A DNA stretch of 64,000 bases from Solidesulfovibrio carbinolicus (GCF_004135975.1 NZ_CP026538.1:1860001-1924000); one strand, 5' to 3'; counted from the first letter of the stretch, positions 34,754 through 43,710 are shown. Numbers and translations: made by a program. Notes: generated from the letters alone by a model not told the origin.

Positions 34754-35515
34754 ATGAAAAAAACTTTTGTTTGGAATGTAATATATCTTTTGAAGAGAAA
34801 ACCATCTCTTTGTGTGGACTATTGCGTGGCGAGGTGTTTTGCCAGAGTCTGGGGGAGGGACTGCAACGCGCGTCGGCCGCACTGCGGTTATGTGCCCTGG
34901 CGGCGCAGGGCTGGGGGGGCGGCAGACGGAGCGCCCGGGCCTGGCAGGCTCGGCAAGGGCGACGCCCGGAGCAGGCCCTGGGAGAGGGCTTGGGGCGCGG
35001 CCGCCCTTGGGCTGCTGGCCGTCGTGCTGCTTTTGGGGGGCTGTTCCGGGACCGGGGAGCCGGCTGGGCCGGCCGGGCCGCCGGGGCGCCTGTTCGGACT
35101 GGCCTTTGGCGATGCGCCCGGTCCGGGGCTGGCCCGGTTGGCCGTGCCGCTACCAAGTGCCCTGGCCGAATCCTTGGCTTTCTATGCCGCGCCTGGGCAG
35201 GGGGATGCGCCGTTTGGCGCGGCCCTGACCCAGGCCACGCTGGCCTTCTGGCAAGGCGGGCTTTTCTCCGTGGAAGCTGCCTTGGCCGCGCCGGCTGATG
35301 CGCCGGCGCTCACCGCGCGACTGACTCGCGATCTTGGGCCGCCGCATTGCCGCGAGGCCGCCTCCGGGCGCGTGTGCCTGTGGCGCAACGGCGATTTTGA
35401 AGCCGTGCTGGAGCAGTCCGGCGACGCGGCCCGGCTTATGTTGCGCCAGGCCGCCACGGCGGCGGCGGTGGCGGCGGCCCTGCCCCAGCCGCCGCCCCTG
35501 GAGCGCGCCGAGTAA
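34754..35515 (+). CDS. Predicted lipoprotein of unknown function; start uncertain
   Basis: The C-terminal ~160 residues are a coherent GC-rich coding sequence after a lipobox-like LLAVVLLLGGCSG (Cys97 of this frame). It contains ALAESLAFYAAPGQGDAPFGAAL and CLWRNGDFEAVLEQS; I do not recognise the family. The ATG at 34754 has GGAG 8 nt upstream, but gives an implausible 80-residue basic, Cys-rich segment before the signal sequence. A GTG at 34892 is another candidate. The first 100 bp are AT-rich, unlike the rest. Confidence 0.6.
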   Translation: MKKTFVWNVIYLLKRKPSLCVDYCVARCFARVWGRDCNARRPHCGYVPWRRRAGGAADGAPGPGRLGKGDARSRPWERAWGAAALGLLAVVLLLGGCSGTGEPAGPAGPPGRLFGLAFGDAPGPGLARLAVPLPSALAESLAFYAAPGQGDAPFGAALTQATLAFWQGGLFSVEAALAAPADAPALTARLTRDLGPPHCREAASGRVCLWRNGDFEAVLEQSGDAARLMLRQAATAAAVAAALPQPPPLERAE

Positions 35516-35596
35516 CACCCCGCGTCAACACAAGGCCCCGTCGCCGGAGAAACAGTGTTTCCCGACCGGCCACAGCGCCGATGTACGCCACACCTC

Positions 35597-35660
35597 CTTA
35601 ACCCCTTTCTCCGTCTGGGGGGTCTGGGGGCCTCAGGCCCCCAGCCGCCGGAGACATCTT
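35597..35660 (+). repeat. GC-rich palindromic intergenic repeat, copy 4
   Basis: The same layout as copy 3 (CCTTAACCCCTTTCTCC, palindrome around GGGGGCCTCAGGCCCCC, CCGCCGGAGACATCTT). It ends 7 bp from the glycerophosphodiesterase stop codon. Confidence 0.75.
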
Positions 35661-35666
35661 ATCTCC

Positions 35667-36728
35667 CTATTTTCCCTTCATAAATATTTCACGAGCGGCC
35701 ACGGCGGTGTCGGGGAAATCGGAGAACAGGCCGTCAACGCCGAGTTCGTAGAACTGGAGATATTCCTTGATGGGGTCGCCGCCGTAGTCCTTGGCCAGGT
35801 AGCGGTCCTCGTTGCGGAAGGTGTAGGGATGCACGGTCAGCCCGGCGGCGTGGGCGTCGGCCACCACGCTGTTGGCCGCAGCCAGAGTCTTGTCCGGGTT
35901 TTCGGCGATGATAAGGCGCTTCCAGGGACCGATGCCGTTGGCGAAGGCGGCGATCTCCTTGAGGTTGGCCGGGGAGAGCAGTTCGGCGAAGGTGCGCTTG
36001 TCGCCGGAGACCACGAAATCGTAGGGCCGCATGTCGGGCTCGTCGTAGAGAAAGACGAGCTTGACCGGCGTCATCTGGCGCAGGTCCTTCAAATTGCCGA
36101 TCTCGAAGGACTGGATGAAGATCGGGGAATCGGCCTTGTCGTAGCCGTTTTTGGCGAGAATCTCGACGAGCTTGCCTTCCAGGGGCAGGCCGATGCTTCG
36201 GAAATAGGTCGGGTGCTTGGTTTCGGGATAGATGCCGATGGTGCGGCCGGTTTCCTTTTCCTTGCGCTTGACCAGTTCGATGACCTCTTCGAAAGTCGGT
36301 ATGGCGAACTGGCCGTCGCGGCTGTGGTCGCGGAAGTCGAGGCGTTCCTTGGCCCGCAGGGTCCTTAGTTCGGCCAGGGTGAAATCTTCGGTGAAATAAC
36401 CTTCTATTTCGGTTCCATCGATGGTTTTTTTGGTTTTGCGGTCCGGGAACTTGGCGGCCACGTCGGTGGTGCCGCTGATGTCGTTTTCGTGGCGGGCGAT
36501 GAGCACGCCGTCCTTGGTGGCGACGAGGTCCGGCTCGACGTAATCGGCCCCCATGTCGATGGCCAGTTCGTAGGAAGCCAGGGTGTGTTCGGGGCGGTGG
36601 CCGCAGGCGCCCCGGTGGCCGATGACCAGGGGGGCGGGGCGGGACTGGGCCAGGGCCTCGCCGGCCAGACCGCTGGCGGCGGCCAGGGCCAGGGCCAGGG
36701 CGGCGAGTCGAAGGGTCGTTTTACGCAT
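35667..36728 (-). CDS. glpQ: Periplasmic glycerophosphodiester phosphodiesterase
   Basis: A 353-residue GDPD enzyme with an N-terminal signal peptide (LALALAAASGLAGEALA). The catalytic core starts IGHRGACGHRPEHTLASYE (the two essential His) and includes EPDLVATKDGVLIARHE with metal-binding Glu/Asp. It hydrolyses glycerophosphodiesters to glycerol-3-phosphate and an alcohol. The ATG at 36728 has GAGGAG upstream and begins the signal peptide; the open frame further upstream is noise. A GlpT transporter is not in the window. Confidence 0.95.
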   Translation of the reverse strand: MRKTTLRLAALALALAAASGLAGEALAQSRPAPLVIGHRGACGHRPEHTLASYELAIDMGADYVEPDLVATKDGVLIARHENDISGTTDVAAKFPDRKTKKTIDGTEIEGYFTEDFTLAELRTLRAKERLDFRDHSRDGQFAIPTFEEVIELVKRKEKETGRTIGIYPETKHPTYFRSIGLPLEGKLVEILAKNGYDKADSPIFIQSFEIGNLKDLRQMTPVKLVFLYDEPDMRPYDFVVSGDKRTFAELLSPANLKEIAAFANGIGPWKRLIIAENPDKTLAAANSVVADAHAAGLTVHPYTFRNEDRYLAKDYGGDPIKEYLQFYELGVDGLFSDFPDTAVAAREIFMKGK

Positions 36729-36878
36729 GGGATGCTCCTCGGATGTGGTATGGAAAAGACCAAGGTGCGCCCGGTCCGTGTCCGCCGGATAACCGACAGG
36801 TAACCGATGGGCGACAATTGCGCGAGTCCGGCGTCGCGGGCATTTGACAGCCGCCCTTGCCGGTCCTACAAGGCCCAA

Positions 36879-38069
36879 ATGCAGGCTTCCACCGCTTTCG
36901 CTCCGACCTCCGGGCCGGCCGGCCCCCTGGAACTGGCGGCCAGGCTTATTCCCAATCCTTCCGTGCTCTCCGACCGGGGATTGGCTGCCCTGGTCGAGAC
37001 AGCCTACCGGGCCAGCCTCAAGCGGGAAGAGGGTCGCTATCCGTCGTTTCAGCTGTTTTCGCCCCTGGCCGGCGGGGCCGAGCCGGTGCTTGATCTGCGT
37101 TTTTCCCCGCCCCAACCCTGTCAGCTTGCGACCTTGCACCGGCTATCGCCGGGCATCCCGCCGGGGCCTTACGCCTTCGTGGTCAAGGAAGGGCCGGAAG
37201 GGCTGCGGCTGGAAGGCGTGTCCAAGGTCGAGTATTCCGGCTTTGCCGCCCTGCGCGGCCGCATCGACTACCACGGCGGCACCCAGTTCCCGGGCCTTTC
37301 CTTGAGCGTCTCGGCTCCGGGCAGGTTGCGGGCGTCGCTCGTCTGTCCGGACCAGCCGGCGCTGTATCTGGAGTTGCGGGAAGGCCGGCTGTCGGTGTGC
37401 CACGACAACGCTTTTTCGCCCATTTTCCTGCCGCTTTGCCGCCAGGCCGCTCAGGGCTTGACCCACGGCGTCGAGGATTCCGGGGCTTTGGCCAGTCTGG
37501 TCAAGGCGACCCTGGCCCGGGTGTTCGCCCTGGCCGTGGCCGCCGGCCATGGCGGCATGTTCGTGTTTCTGCCGCCCGGCCGGGCCGAGGCCGCCGCCGC
37601 CAGGACGCTCCTGTCGCCAGGGGTCGGCGTGGCCTGGCCCAACCTCGGCCGGGTGGCCCAGAATCTGGCCGGCGCGGGCGGTGGCCAGGCCGTGCACCTG
37701 GAACAATGGGACACGGCCACCCGGGTGGCGGCCCAGGCCTCGTGCGTGGACGGGGCGGTGATCCTGGACGCCGCCTTGTCGGTGCAGGCCTTTCGGGTGG
37801 AACTCTTGGCCCGTGACGAGGACGCCTTGCCGCTTTGTCTGTCGCTGTCGCCCCAGTCCACGGAGCTGGTCCCTACGGCTTCCCTGGACATTGCCGGCTT
37901 CGGCACCCGCCACCGTAGCGCCGCCCGCTATGTGGCCAGGGCGTCGGGAGCCGTGGCGGTGGTGGTGTCCCAGGACGGCGAGATGCGGGAATTCGTCCGG
38001 CTGCCTGATGGGCGGGTGGGCGTTTGCGGACCGCTGGCCCCCATGTCCGTGTCGGCTCCGGCGGCCTGA
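36879..38069 (+). CDS. Predicted diadenylate cyclase-like protein (DACNV-type sensor + DAC domain)
   Basis: A 396-residue protein. The N-terminal ~190 residues match no family that I can name with certainty, though they fit the DACNV sensor type. The C-terminal part has the DAC layout: HGGMFVFLP near 224, VDGAVILDAAL (DGA at 291-293) and GTRHRSAARYV at 342-352, followed by VAVVVSQDGEMREFV. DGA and RHR are the catalytic motifs of c-di-AMP synthases, so activity is plausible. The start is ambiguous: ATG 36879 (AAGG upstream) or ATG 36807. Confidence 0.72.
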   Translation: MQASTAFAPTSGPAGPLELAARLIPNPSVLSDRGLAALVETAYRASLKREEGRYPSFQLFSPLAGGAEPVLDLRFSPPQPCQLATLHRLSPGIPPGPYAFVVKEGPEGLRLEGVSKVEYSGFAALRGRIDYHGGTQFPGLSLSVSAPGRLRASLVCPDQPALYLELREGRLSVCHDNAFSPIFLPLCRQAAQGLTHGVEDSGALASLVKATLARVFALAVAAGHGGMFVFLPPGRAEAAAARTLLSPGVGVAWPNLGRVAQNLAGAGGGQAVHLEQWDTATRVAAQASCVDGAVILDAALSVQAFRVELLARDEDALPLCLSLSPQSTELVPTASLDIAGFGTRHRSAARYVARASGAVAVVVSQDGEMREFVRLPDGRVGVCGPLAPMSVSAPAA

Positions 38070-38181
38070 TGTCCGCATTGGCGCTTTCTAAAGCGCCGCG
38101 AAACGGCTATGCTTGCCTTCGGCGAGCCAACGTCAAAGTGGATGCCGGCCGCGCCGCGCGTGCATGAAGTGAGGAAAAGGC

Positions 38182-38559
38182 ATGGGAGACAACAAGAGAC
38201 GCCGCAGCCGGGTCTGCGCCCAGTTCGACGCGTACGTGTACATAGACGGGGAGAAGATTCCGGTCAGCACCCAGAATCTGAGCCTCAAGGGGGCGCTTTT
38301 TTGCCCCGAGCCGCGCTTGGCCCCGAGCCGGGACTGCACGGTGGTCTTTGAATTGGCCAAGGACATCAAGGTGCGGCTTAAGGCCACTGTCGTGCGCTCC
38401 AATGACGAGGGCGTGGCCATCGATTTCGACAGCATGGACGAGTCCGCCTTTTTCCATCTGCGCAACATGGTGCGCTATTCCTCCCAGGACGCCGACCGCA
38501 TCGACGACGAACTGCATGTGCCGGCCTTTGACGTGGACCGCGAAGGGGGCGGGTCTTGA
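38182..38559 (+). CDS. PilZ domain protein
   Basis: A 125-residue single-domain protein with the c-di-GMP motif pair: KRRRSRV (RxxxR) at residues 5-11 and a degenerate D/NxSxxG (NLSLKGALF). The beta-barrel continues through VRSNDEGVAIDFDSMD. It is probably a c-di-GMP receptor; the output is unknown. It is translationally coupled to the TPR gene that follows and lies 112 bp after the DAC-like gene, so two cyclic-dinucleotide-related genes are neighbours. Confidence 0.85.
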   Translation: MGDNKRRRSRVCAQFDAYVYIDGEKIPVSTQNLSLKGALFCPEPRLAPSRDCTVVFELAKDIKVRLKATVVRSNDEGVAIDFDSMDESAFFHLRNMVRYSSQDADRIDDELHVPAFDVDREGGGS

Positions 38560-39170
38560 AGATTTCGCGACTGCTGGCTGCCTGTGCGCTGTGCCTGCCG
38601 GCCTTGCTGGGCAACCCGGCCCTGGCCGGCGGCCTGGATCAGGCCAAGGCCGCCCTGGCTGCCTTGGACGCCAAGGAATACCCGTCGGCCGTAACCCAGC
38701 TCACCGAGGCCATGGACTCCAACGAACTGCCGGCCGAGCAGGCCTACCTGTTCCTGGCCGCCCGAGGCTACGCCCGGGCCGCCATGGGCGACTACAACGC
38801 CGCCATCGACGACTATTCCAAGGCCGTCCAGCTCGACGCCAGCTACGTGTCGGCCATCTACAACCGGGGCAACGCCCATTTCGCCCTACGCCACTACGAC
38901 CAGGCCATCGACGACTACTCCCTGGCTCTGGAGACCGACGCCAAGGACGCCAAGCTCCTCAATAACCGGGGTTCGGCCTGGTTTAAAAAAGGCAACCTGC
39001 AAAGCGCCATGGCCAATTTTTCCCTGGCCATCGAAGCCTCGCCCGACGACCCCGACCTCTACCTCAATCGCGGCAAGGTCTACGAGGCCCTGGGCGAGCC
39101 GGACAAGGCCCGTGAGGATTTTTTGCAGGTCAAAAAGCTCGATCCTTCCGCCAAAACGCCCCTTGATTAG
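38556..39170 (+). CDS. Secreted TPR repeat protein
   Basis: A 204-residue protein with a signal peptide (LLAACALCLPALLGNPALAGG) and about four TPR units (AARGYARAAMGDYNAAIDDYSKAV, IYNRGNAHFALRHYDQAIDDYSLAL, and so on). It begins at TTG 38556, overlapping the PilZ stop as TTGA, with AAGGGGGCGGG just upstream; no ATG precedes the signal sequence. It is a periplasmic scaffold whose partner is unknown. Confidence 0.87.
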   Translation: MKISRLLAACALCLPALLGNPALAGGLDQAKAALAALDAKEYPSAVTQLTEAMDSNELPAEQAYLFLAARGYARAAMGDYNAAIDDYSKAVQLDASYVSAIYNRGNAHFALRHYDQAIDDYSLALETDAKDAKLLNNRGSAWFKKGNLQSAMANFSLAIEASPDDPDLYLNRGKVYEALGEPDKAREDFLQVKKLDPSAKTPLD

Positions 39171-39361
39171 CCCCGCGTTTTCACTAAACGCCCAAGGCCT
39201 TACGGGCATGGCGCGGCGTGTCCATGGTCGTGGACCCGGGGCTTGGCCGTGCTGCCCCGGCGTTCCTTGGTAGGCGCCCAAAGCCAAGCAGATCGTCCTT
39301 GACCGAGACGCGTGGCCGTGCTTGAGTCTGCAATAGGGATCAGTTCCCGGAGGAGGCTTCT

Positions 39362-39715
39362 ATGGGTATGCGGAAACGTTTTCTGGCGGCCGCCGTGGCC
39401 GGCGCGCTGTGTTGTCTGGTCCAGGTCGGGCCGACGCCCGTCGCCCAAGCCGGCGATCAGGGGATGGTGGTGGCCCAGTGGCAGCAGCCGCCGCAGCAGG
39501 GCGGGCAACGGCCCCAAGGCCAGCAAGGCGGCCAGCGGCCACAGGGCCAGCAGCAACAGCAAGGCCAGCCCCAGCAGCAGGGCGGCCCGGCCAACAACTC
39601 CTGCGTCCAGAGCTACCAACGCTGCGTCATGATGTGCGCCGGGGTCGGCAATTGCGTCAACAACTGCAACATCGGCTACGCTGTCTGCCAGCAACAGCAA
39701 GGCGGCGGCAGTTAG
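39362..39715 (+). CDS. Small secreted Q/G/P-rich protein with a Cys-rich tail
   Basis: A 117-residue protein: a signal peptide to about residue 30, a 50-residue low-complexity region of repeated PQGQQGGQR-like units, then a compact tail with five cysteines (SCVQSYQRCVMMCAGVGNCVNNCNIGYAVC has six counting the last). GGAGGAGG lies 6-13 nt before the ATG. I recognise no family. The tail pattern (CxxxxxxCxxxCxxxxxC) suggests disulfides or metal or heme contact. Confidence 0.75.
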   Translation: MGMRKRFLAAAVAGALCCLVQVGPTPVAQAGDQGMVVAQWQQPPQQGGQRPQGQQGGQRPQGQQQQQGQPQQQGGPANNSCVQSYQRCVMMCAGVGNCVNNCNIGYAVCQQQQGGGS

Positions 39716-39758
39716 CCAGAGAGAGCGCGAGAGAGAAGAAGAGGGAGAAGAAGAAGAT

Positions 39759-39820
39759 GCTCCGGCGGCTGGGAGCCTGAGGCCCCCAGCCCCCCGCATG
39801 GAGAAGTGCTTCAGGGGTTA
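39759..39820 (-). repeat. GC-rich palindromic intergenic repeat, copy 5 (inverted)
   Basis: A reverse-orientation copy (reading minus: AACCCCTGAAGCACTTCTCC, GGGGGGCTGGGGGCCTCAGG, CCGCCGGAGCATCTTC). The constant end faces the stop codon of the small secreted protein gene, 43 bp away. Confidence 0.7.
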
Positions 39821-39871
39821 TCGAGCTGGGAGAGTTTGATCTGCGGTGCACAATGAAGGGAACCGCCGAAA

Positions 39872-39903
39872 CGCCAAAGGGCCGCGTAAGCGGCCCTTTG
39901 GCG
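39872..39903 (-). terminator. Terminator hairpin of the nadCAB operon
   Basis: A perfect 14-bp stem CGCCAAAGGGCCGC / GCGGCCCTTTGGCG with a 4-nt loop, 31 bp past the nadB stop; only TTT follows on the minus strand. Confidence 0.75.
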
Positions 39904-39933
39904 TTGGGAAGGGCGTCAGCGCGTCCTGTCGTA

Positions 39934-41514
39934 CTAGTCGATACGGTAATGACAGCCCAGCGAACGGCGGTTCTGCATAGCCGCGATGGTGATGGTGTAG
40001 GCCGCCTGGCAGCCATGGAACAGGTCCACGATGGATTTGCTGATGGGCGTTTCGCGGTAGAAATCGTGGATGTGCTTGTTGAGTTCGCGCAGATCCTCGA
40101 AAGCCCGCTTGAGCCGGGAACTCGACCGGTTGATGCCGACGTAGTTCCACATGGTGTTGCGGATGGTGGCCCAGTCCTGGGCAATGAGCGCCGGGTCCTC
40201 GTTGCGGTTGGAGCCGGGGCTGACCCAGTCCGGGATGCTGTCCAGCAGACGCCGGCCGATGGCCGCCTTGGAGCCGGCCCGCTTGGCCACGTCCTGGCCG
40301 GTGCTGTGGCCCCACAGCACACATTCCAGAAGCGAAGTGCTGGCCAGGCGGTTGGCCCCGTGGATGCCGGTGCAGGCGCATTCGCCGGCAGCGTAGAGCC
40401 GCTCCAGGGTGGTGCGGCCGGCGCTGTCGGTGAGCACGCCACCGCAGAAGTAGTGGGCCGCCGGCACCACCGGAATGGGCTGCTTGGTGACGTCAATGCC
40501 GAGCTGCAGGCAGCCCTTGTGGACGGTGGGAAAGTGCTCTTCGAGGTTTTTTACGTAGCTGGCCACGTCGAGATAGACGCAGTCCTGGTCGGTCTTGAGC
40601 ATCTCGGCCAGGATGGCCCGGGTGACGATGTCGCGCGGGGCCAGATCGGCCCGGGGATCGTAACGCTGCATGAAGGGTTCGCCGGCCGCGTTGACAAGGC
40701 GCGCCCCTTCGCCGCGAAGGGCCTCGGTGATGAGCAGCCGGCGTTCGGCCCGGTGAAAGAGCGTGGTCGGGTGGAACTGCACGTATTCCACGTTCATGAC
40801 CTTGGCAAAGGCGCGCGAGGCCATGGCCAGGGCCGAGCCGATGGAGGAGCGGGTGTTGGAGGTGTGCAGGAAAAGCCTCCCGCAGCCGCCCGTGGCCAAT
40901 ACGGTGAAATCGGCCAGGATGGTTTCCACCTGCCCTGAGACCTCGTTTAAGACGTAGGCCCCCAGGCACTGGTTCAGAAGCTGGTACTTGAATTCCAGCA
41001 GCGTGGCGTGGTGGTTGGAGGTGAGCAGGTCCACGGCCGTGCGGCGGGTGAGGACCTTGATGTTGGGCTTGGCTTTGACCGCCGCCATCAGGCCCTCCAT
41101 GATGGCCCGGCCGGTGCGGTCGGCCATGTGGAGGATGCGGGCCACGCTGTGGCCGCCTTCCTTGCCCAGATGGTAGTCGCTGCCGCCGCCCTTGTGGTCA
41201 AAGGGCAATTGCAGCTTGTCGATGAGCAGTTCCTGCACCACCTGCGGCCCACGCCGGGCCAGATACTTGACCGCGCGTACGGAATTGTGCCGCCAGCCGC
41301 AGGTGAGTATGTCGCGCTCCAAAAGCTGGGGCGAGTCGTCCGGGCCGCGATAGACGATGCCGCCCTGGGCCAGGGCGCTGTTGCCGTCGTCGAGATCCTC
41401 GCCGGAAGTCAGCAGAATAACTTCCAAGCCGGCCTCGGCCATGGTCAGGGCGGCGGTAAGGCCGGCCAGTCCCGAGCCGATGACCAGGGCGTTGGCGTGC
41501 ATGCGGTAGACCAT
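39934..41514 (-). CDS. nadB: L-aspartate oxidase
   Basis: A 526-residue flavoprotein of the succinate dehydrogenase/fumarate reductase family. The FAD site is ALVIGSGLAGLTAAL near the N-terminus. NSALAQGGIVYRG, the substrate-side HPTTLFHR and CTGIHGANRLASTSLLECV are typical. It oxidises L-aspartate to iminoaspartate for NAD synthesis; in an anaerobe fumarate may be the acceptor. ATG 41514 has AGGAGG 10 nt upstream; ATG 41502 is also possible. It is the third gene after nadC and nadA. Confidence 0.95.
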   Translation of the reverse strand: MVYRMHANALVIGSGLAGLTAALTMAEAGLEVILLTSGEDLDDGNSALAQGGIVYRGPDDSPQLLERDILTCGWRHNSVRAVKYLARRGPQVVQELLIDKLQLPFDHKGGGSDYHLGKEGGHSVARILHMADRTGRAIMEGLMAAVKAKPNIKVLTRRTAVDLLTSNHHATLLEFKYQLLNQCLGAYVLNEVSGQVETILADFTVLATGGCGRLFLHTSNTRSSIGSALAMASRAFAKVMNVEYVQFHPTTLFHRAERRLLITEALRGEGARLVNAAGEPFMQRYDPRADLAPRDIVTRAILAEMLKTDQDCVYLDVASYVKNLEEHFPTVHKGCLQLGIDVTKQPIPVVPAAHYFCGGVLTDSAGRTTLERLYAAGECACTGIHGANRLASTSLLECVLWGHSTGQDVAKRAGSKAAIGRRLLDSIPDWVSPGSNRNEDPALIAQDWATIRNTMWNYVGINRSSSRLKRAFEDLRELNKHIHDFYRETPISKSIVDLFHGCQAAYTITIAAMQNRRSLGCHYRID

Positions 41515-41638
41515 GGGGCAGCTTCCTCCTTGGGCGCGCTCGGGGCTGGCGGGGCGTCCTCAAAAACGGTCAGAACAAGGGCGATAATGCGCTGTTGCAC
41601 AAATCCATTTTGCAAAAAGCGAGTTCGTGGCCGCCGGC

Positions 41639-42673
41639 TCAGGCCGAGGCTTCGAGCATCCGCGTGACGGCCAACGCGGCCGGGGCGCACACGGCCTCGT
41701 CCACGCGCACCGGCTCGGCCGCGTCGAGATTTTGCAGCGTTGCCAGCAGATTGGCCTCGGTGCCCTTGGCCATGTTGGAACAGGCGCTTAAGGCCAGGGG
41801 CCGGATGGTCTTTTTCCCCTGGTACTGCTTGGCCAGCCGCTTGACCAGATTGATCTCCGTGCCGATGACGATTTCGGAACCCTCCGGGGCCTCGGCCACG
41901 TACTTGATGATAAACGAGGTCGAGCCGGCTGCGTCGGCGGCGGACACGGTCTCGGGCGAACATTCGGGATGGACCACGATGCGGGCCTCGGGGGTCTGCA
42001 CGCGGATGGCGGCGATGTCCCGGGCCTTGAACCGGGCGTGGATGACGCACTGGCCGGGCCAAAGGAGCACCTCGGCCTTGGTCGCCGCCGCAAGGTCGAG
42101 CTGGGAGCCGCCGCCGCGCACGTCCAGGATGTGGCGGGCGCTTTCCGGCACGCCAAGGGTGTTGCAAGTATTTTGCCCAAGCATCTTGTCCGGCAAAAAA
42201 AGCACGCCGCGCCCGTGGTCCAGAGCCCATTTGAGCATTTTCGGCGCGTTGGCCGAGGTGCACACCGCGCCGCCGCAGGCTCCGACCACGGCTTTGACCG
42301 CCGCCGAGGAGTTGACGTAGGTCAACGGCAACACCGCGCGACCGGCCTCACGCAGACGCGTCAGCACGGCCTCGACCAGGGCAGCCGGGGCCATCTCGGA
42401 CATGACGCAGGCCGCGTCCGGGGCCGGAATATGGATGCGCTGGCCGGGCGCGGCCAGCATGGCCGCTGTCTCGGCCATGAAATACACGCCGCAAAACACG
42501 ATGTCCCTGGCCGAAAGCGCGGCGATCTTGCGCGACAGCTCCAGGGAATCGCCAAGGATGTCGGCATGAGCCACCACGTCGTCGGTCTGGTAGTGGTGGG
42601 CCAGGATAGCCAGGTCGCTGCCGCGTTTTCGGCGGATCTCGTCGATTTTCGTGGCGGTTTCGGCGGTCGTCAT
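41639..42673 (-). CDS. nadA: Quinolinate synthase
   Basis: A 344-residue NadA that condenses iminoaspartate with dihydroxyacetone phosphate. It has LAILAHHYQTDDV, DILGDSLELSR and FCGVYFMAETAAML. The three cluster cysteines fit Cys in FCGVYF, GACGGAVCTSANAPK and SACSNMAKGTE. It starts at ATG 42673 overlapping the nadC stop (ATGA). A 124-bp gap separates it from nadB. Confidence 0.96.
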   Translation of the reverse strand: MTTAETATKIDEIRRKRGSDLAILAHHYQTDDVVAHADILGDSLELSRKIAALSARDIVFCGVYFMAETAAMLAAPGQRIHIPAPDAACVMSEMAPAALVEAVLTRLREAGRAVLPLTYVNSSAAVKAVVGACGGAVCTSANAPKMLKWALDHGRGVLFLPDKMLGQNTCNTLGVPESARHILDVRGGGSQLDLAAATKAEVLLWPGQCVIHARFKARDIAAIRVQTPEARIVVHPECSPETVSAADAAGSTSFIIKYVAEAPEGSEIVIGTEINLVKRLAKQYQGKKTIRPLALSACSNMAKGTEANLLATLQNLDAAEPVRVDEAVCAPAALAVTRMLEASA

Positions 42674-43560
42674 GCGGTCGTCTCCTTGAGCAACATGCTT
42701 AAGTCGGCGCTTTTGGCGGAATGGGTGATGCGGCCCACGGACACGAAATCCGGGCCGAGCGCGCCAATGCCGGCCAGGGCGTCCAGTTCCACGCCGCCGC
42801 TGACTTCCGTTTCGATGCCGGTCGGGACCATGGCCAGGGCCTCGCGCATGGTCGGCTCGTCCATGTTGTCGAGCATGATGCGCTTGGGGGCTTCGGCTAT
42901 GGCCTGGGCCACTTCGGCCAGGGTCCGGCATTCGATTTCCACGGGCGGCATGGATTCTATACGGCCTTGGTAGGATTTGCGCAAGGCGGCCATGGCCTGG
43001 GGGATGCCGCCGGCCCGGTCGATGTGGTTGTCCTTGAACATAAGCATTTCGGCCAGATCGAGGCGGTGGTTGACGCCGCCGCCGCACACCACGGCGTATT
43101 TCTCTGGATAGCGCAGGCCGGGCAGGGTTTTCCGGGTGTCGAGAAGGCGGGTCCTCGTGCCGGCCAGGGCGGCCACGGCCGTGGCGACCATGGTGGCGAT
43201 GCCCGAAAGGTGGCAAATATAGTTGAGGATGACGCGCTCGGCCTTAAGCAGCGTGATGGCCGGCCCCACGATCTCGGCCACCACGGCGCGGTTGGCCACG
43301 CGCTGACCGTCGGCGGCCAAAAGCGTAACCGAGCAAGCCTCGGCCTGGCCCATGCGTTCAAGGACCAAGGGGGCGATGGGCAACCCGGCCATGACCGCCT
43401 CTTGCTTGGCCACGATGGCGGCGGTCAGCCGGTCCTCGGGGGCGAAAACGGCCATGGCGGTCAAGTCCGGTCCGTCTTCCTCCAGGGCGAGGTCGATGGA
43501 GCGGAAAAGGTAGTCCCGGGCCTTGCCGGAAAAATAGCCTTCGAAGCGTAAATCGGTCAT
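42670..43560 (-). CDS. nadC: Nicotinate-nucleotide pyrophosphorylase (carboxylating)
   Basis: A 296-residue quinolinate phosphoribosyltransferase. It has LLDTRKTLPGLRYPEKYAV, CGGGVNHRLDLAEMLMFKDNHI and VEIECRTLAE. It makes nicotinate mononucleotide from quinolinate and PRPP. The ATG at 43560 starts TDLRFEGYFSGKAR. It is the first gene of nadC-nadA-nadB, giving the complete de novo route from aspartate. Confidence 0.96.
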   Translation of the reverse strand: MTDLRFEGYFSGKARDYLFRSIDLALEEDGPDLTAMAVFAPEDRLTAAIVAKQEAVMAGLPIAPLVLERMGQAEACSVTLLAADGQRVANRAVVAEIVGPAITLLKAERVILNYICHLSGIATMVATAVAALAGTRTRLLDTRKTLPGLRYPEKYAVVCGGGVNHRLDLAEMLMFKDNHIDRAGGIPQAMAALRKSYQGRIESMPPVEIECRTLAEVAQAIAEAPKRIMLDNMDEPTMREALAMVPTGIETEVSGGVELDALAGIGALGPDFVSVGRITHSAKSADLSMLLKETTA

Positions 43561-43689
43561 GGCGCACCGCGTCGGGTAGAGGGCGGCGTCGCAAAGTCGC
43601 CGATGCGCGCCCGGGTGTCTAATGACGGCGGGCAAGAACCGCGCCGACGCGGCGCATGCCCTTGCCCTTGGCAAAAAGCCGCGCCGCAT

Positions 43690-43710
43690 CGAAAAAAATA
43701 GCTTTTTTCG
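43690..43710. terminator. A/T-rich palindrome between rarA and nadC
   Basis: CGAAAAAA / TTTTTTCG flank ATAGC. It follows a GCCCC / GGGGC hairpin on the minus strand past the rarA stop and could end that transcript or lie in the nadC promoter. The rest of 43561-43805 shows no gene. Confidence 0.4.
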
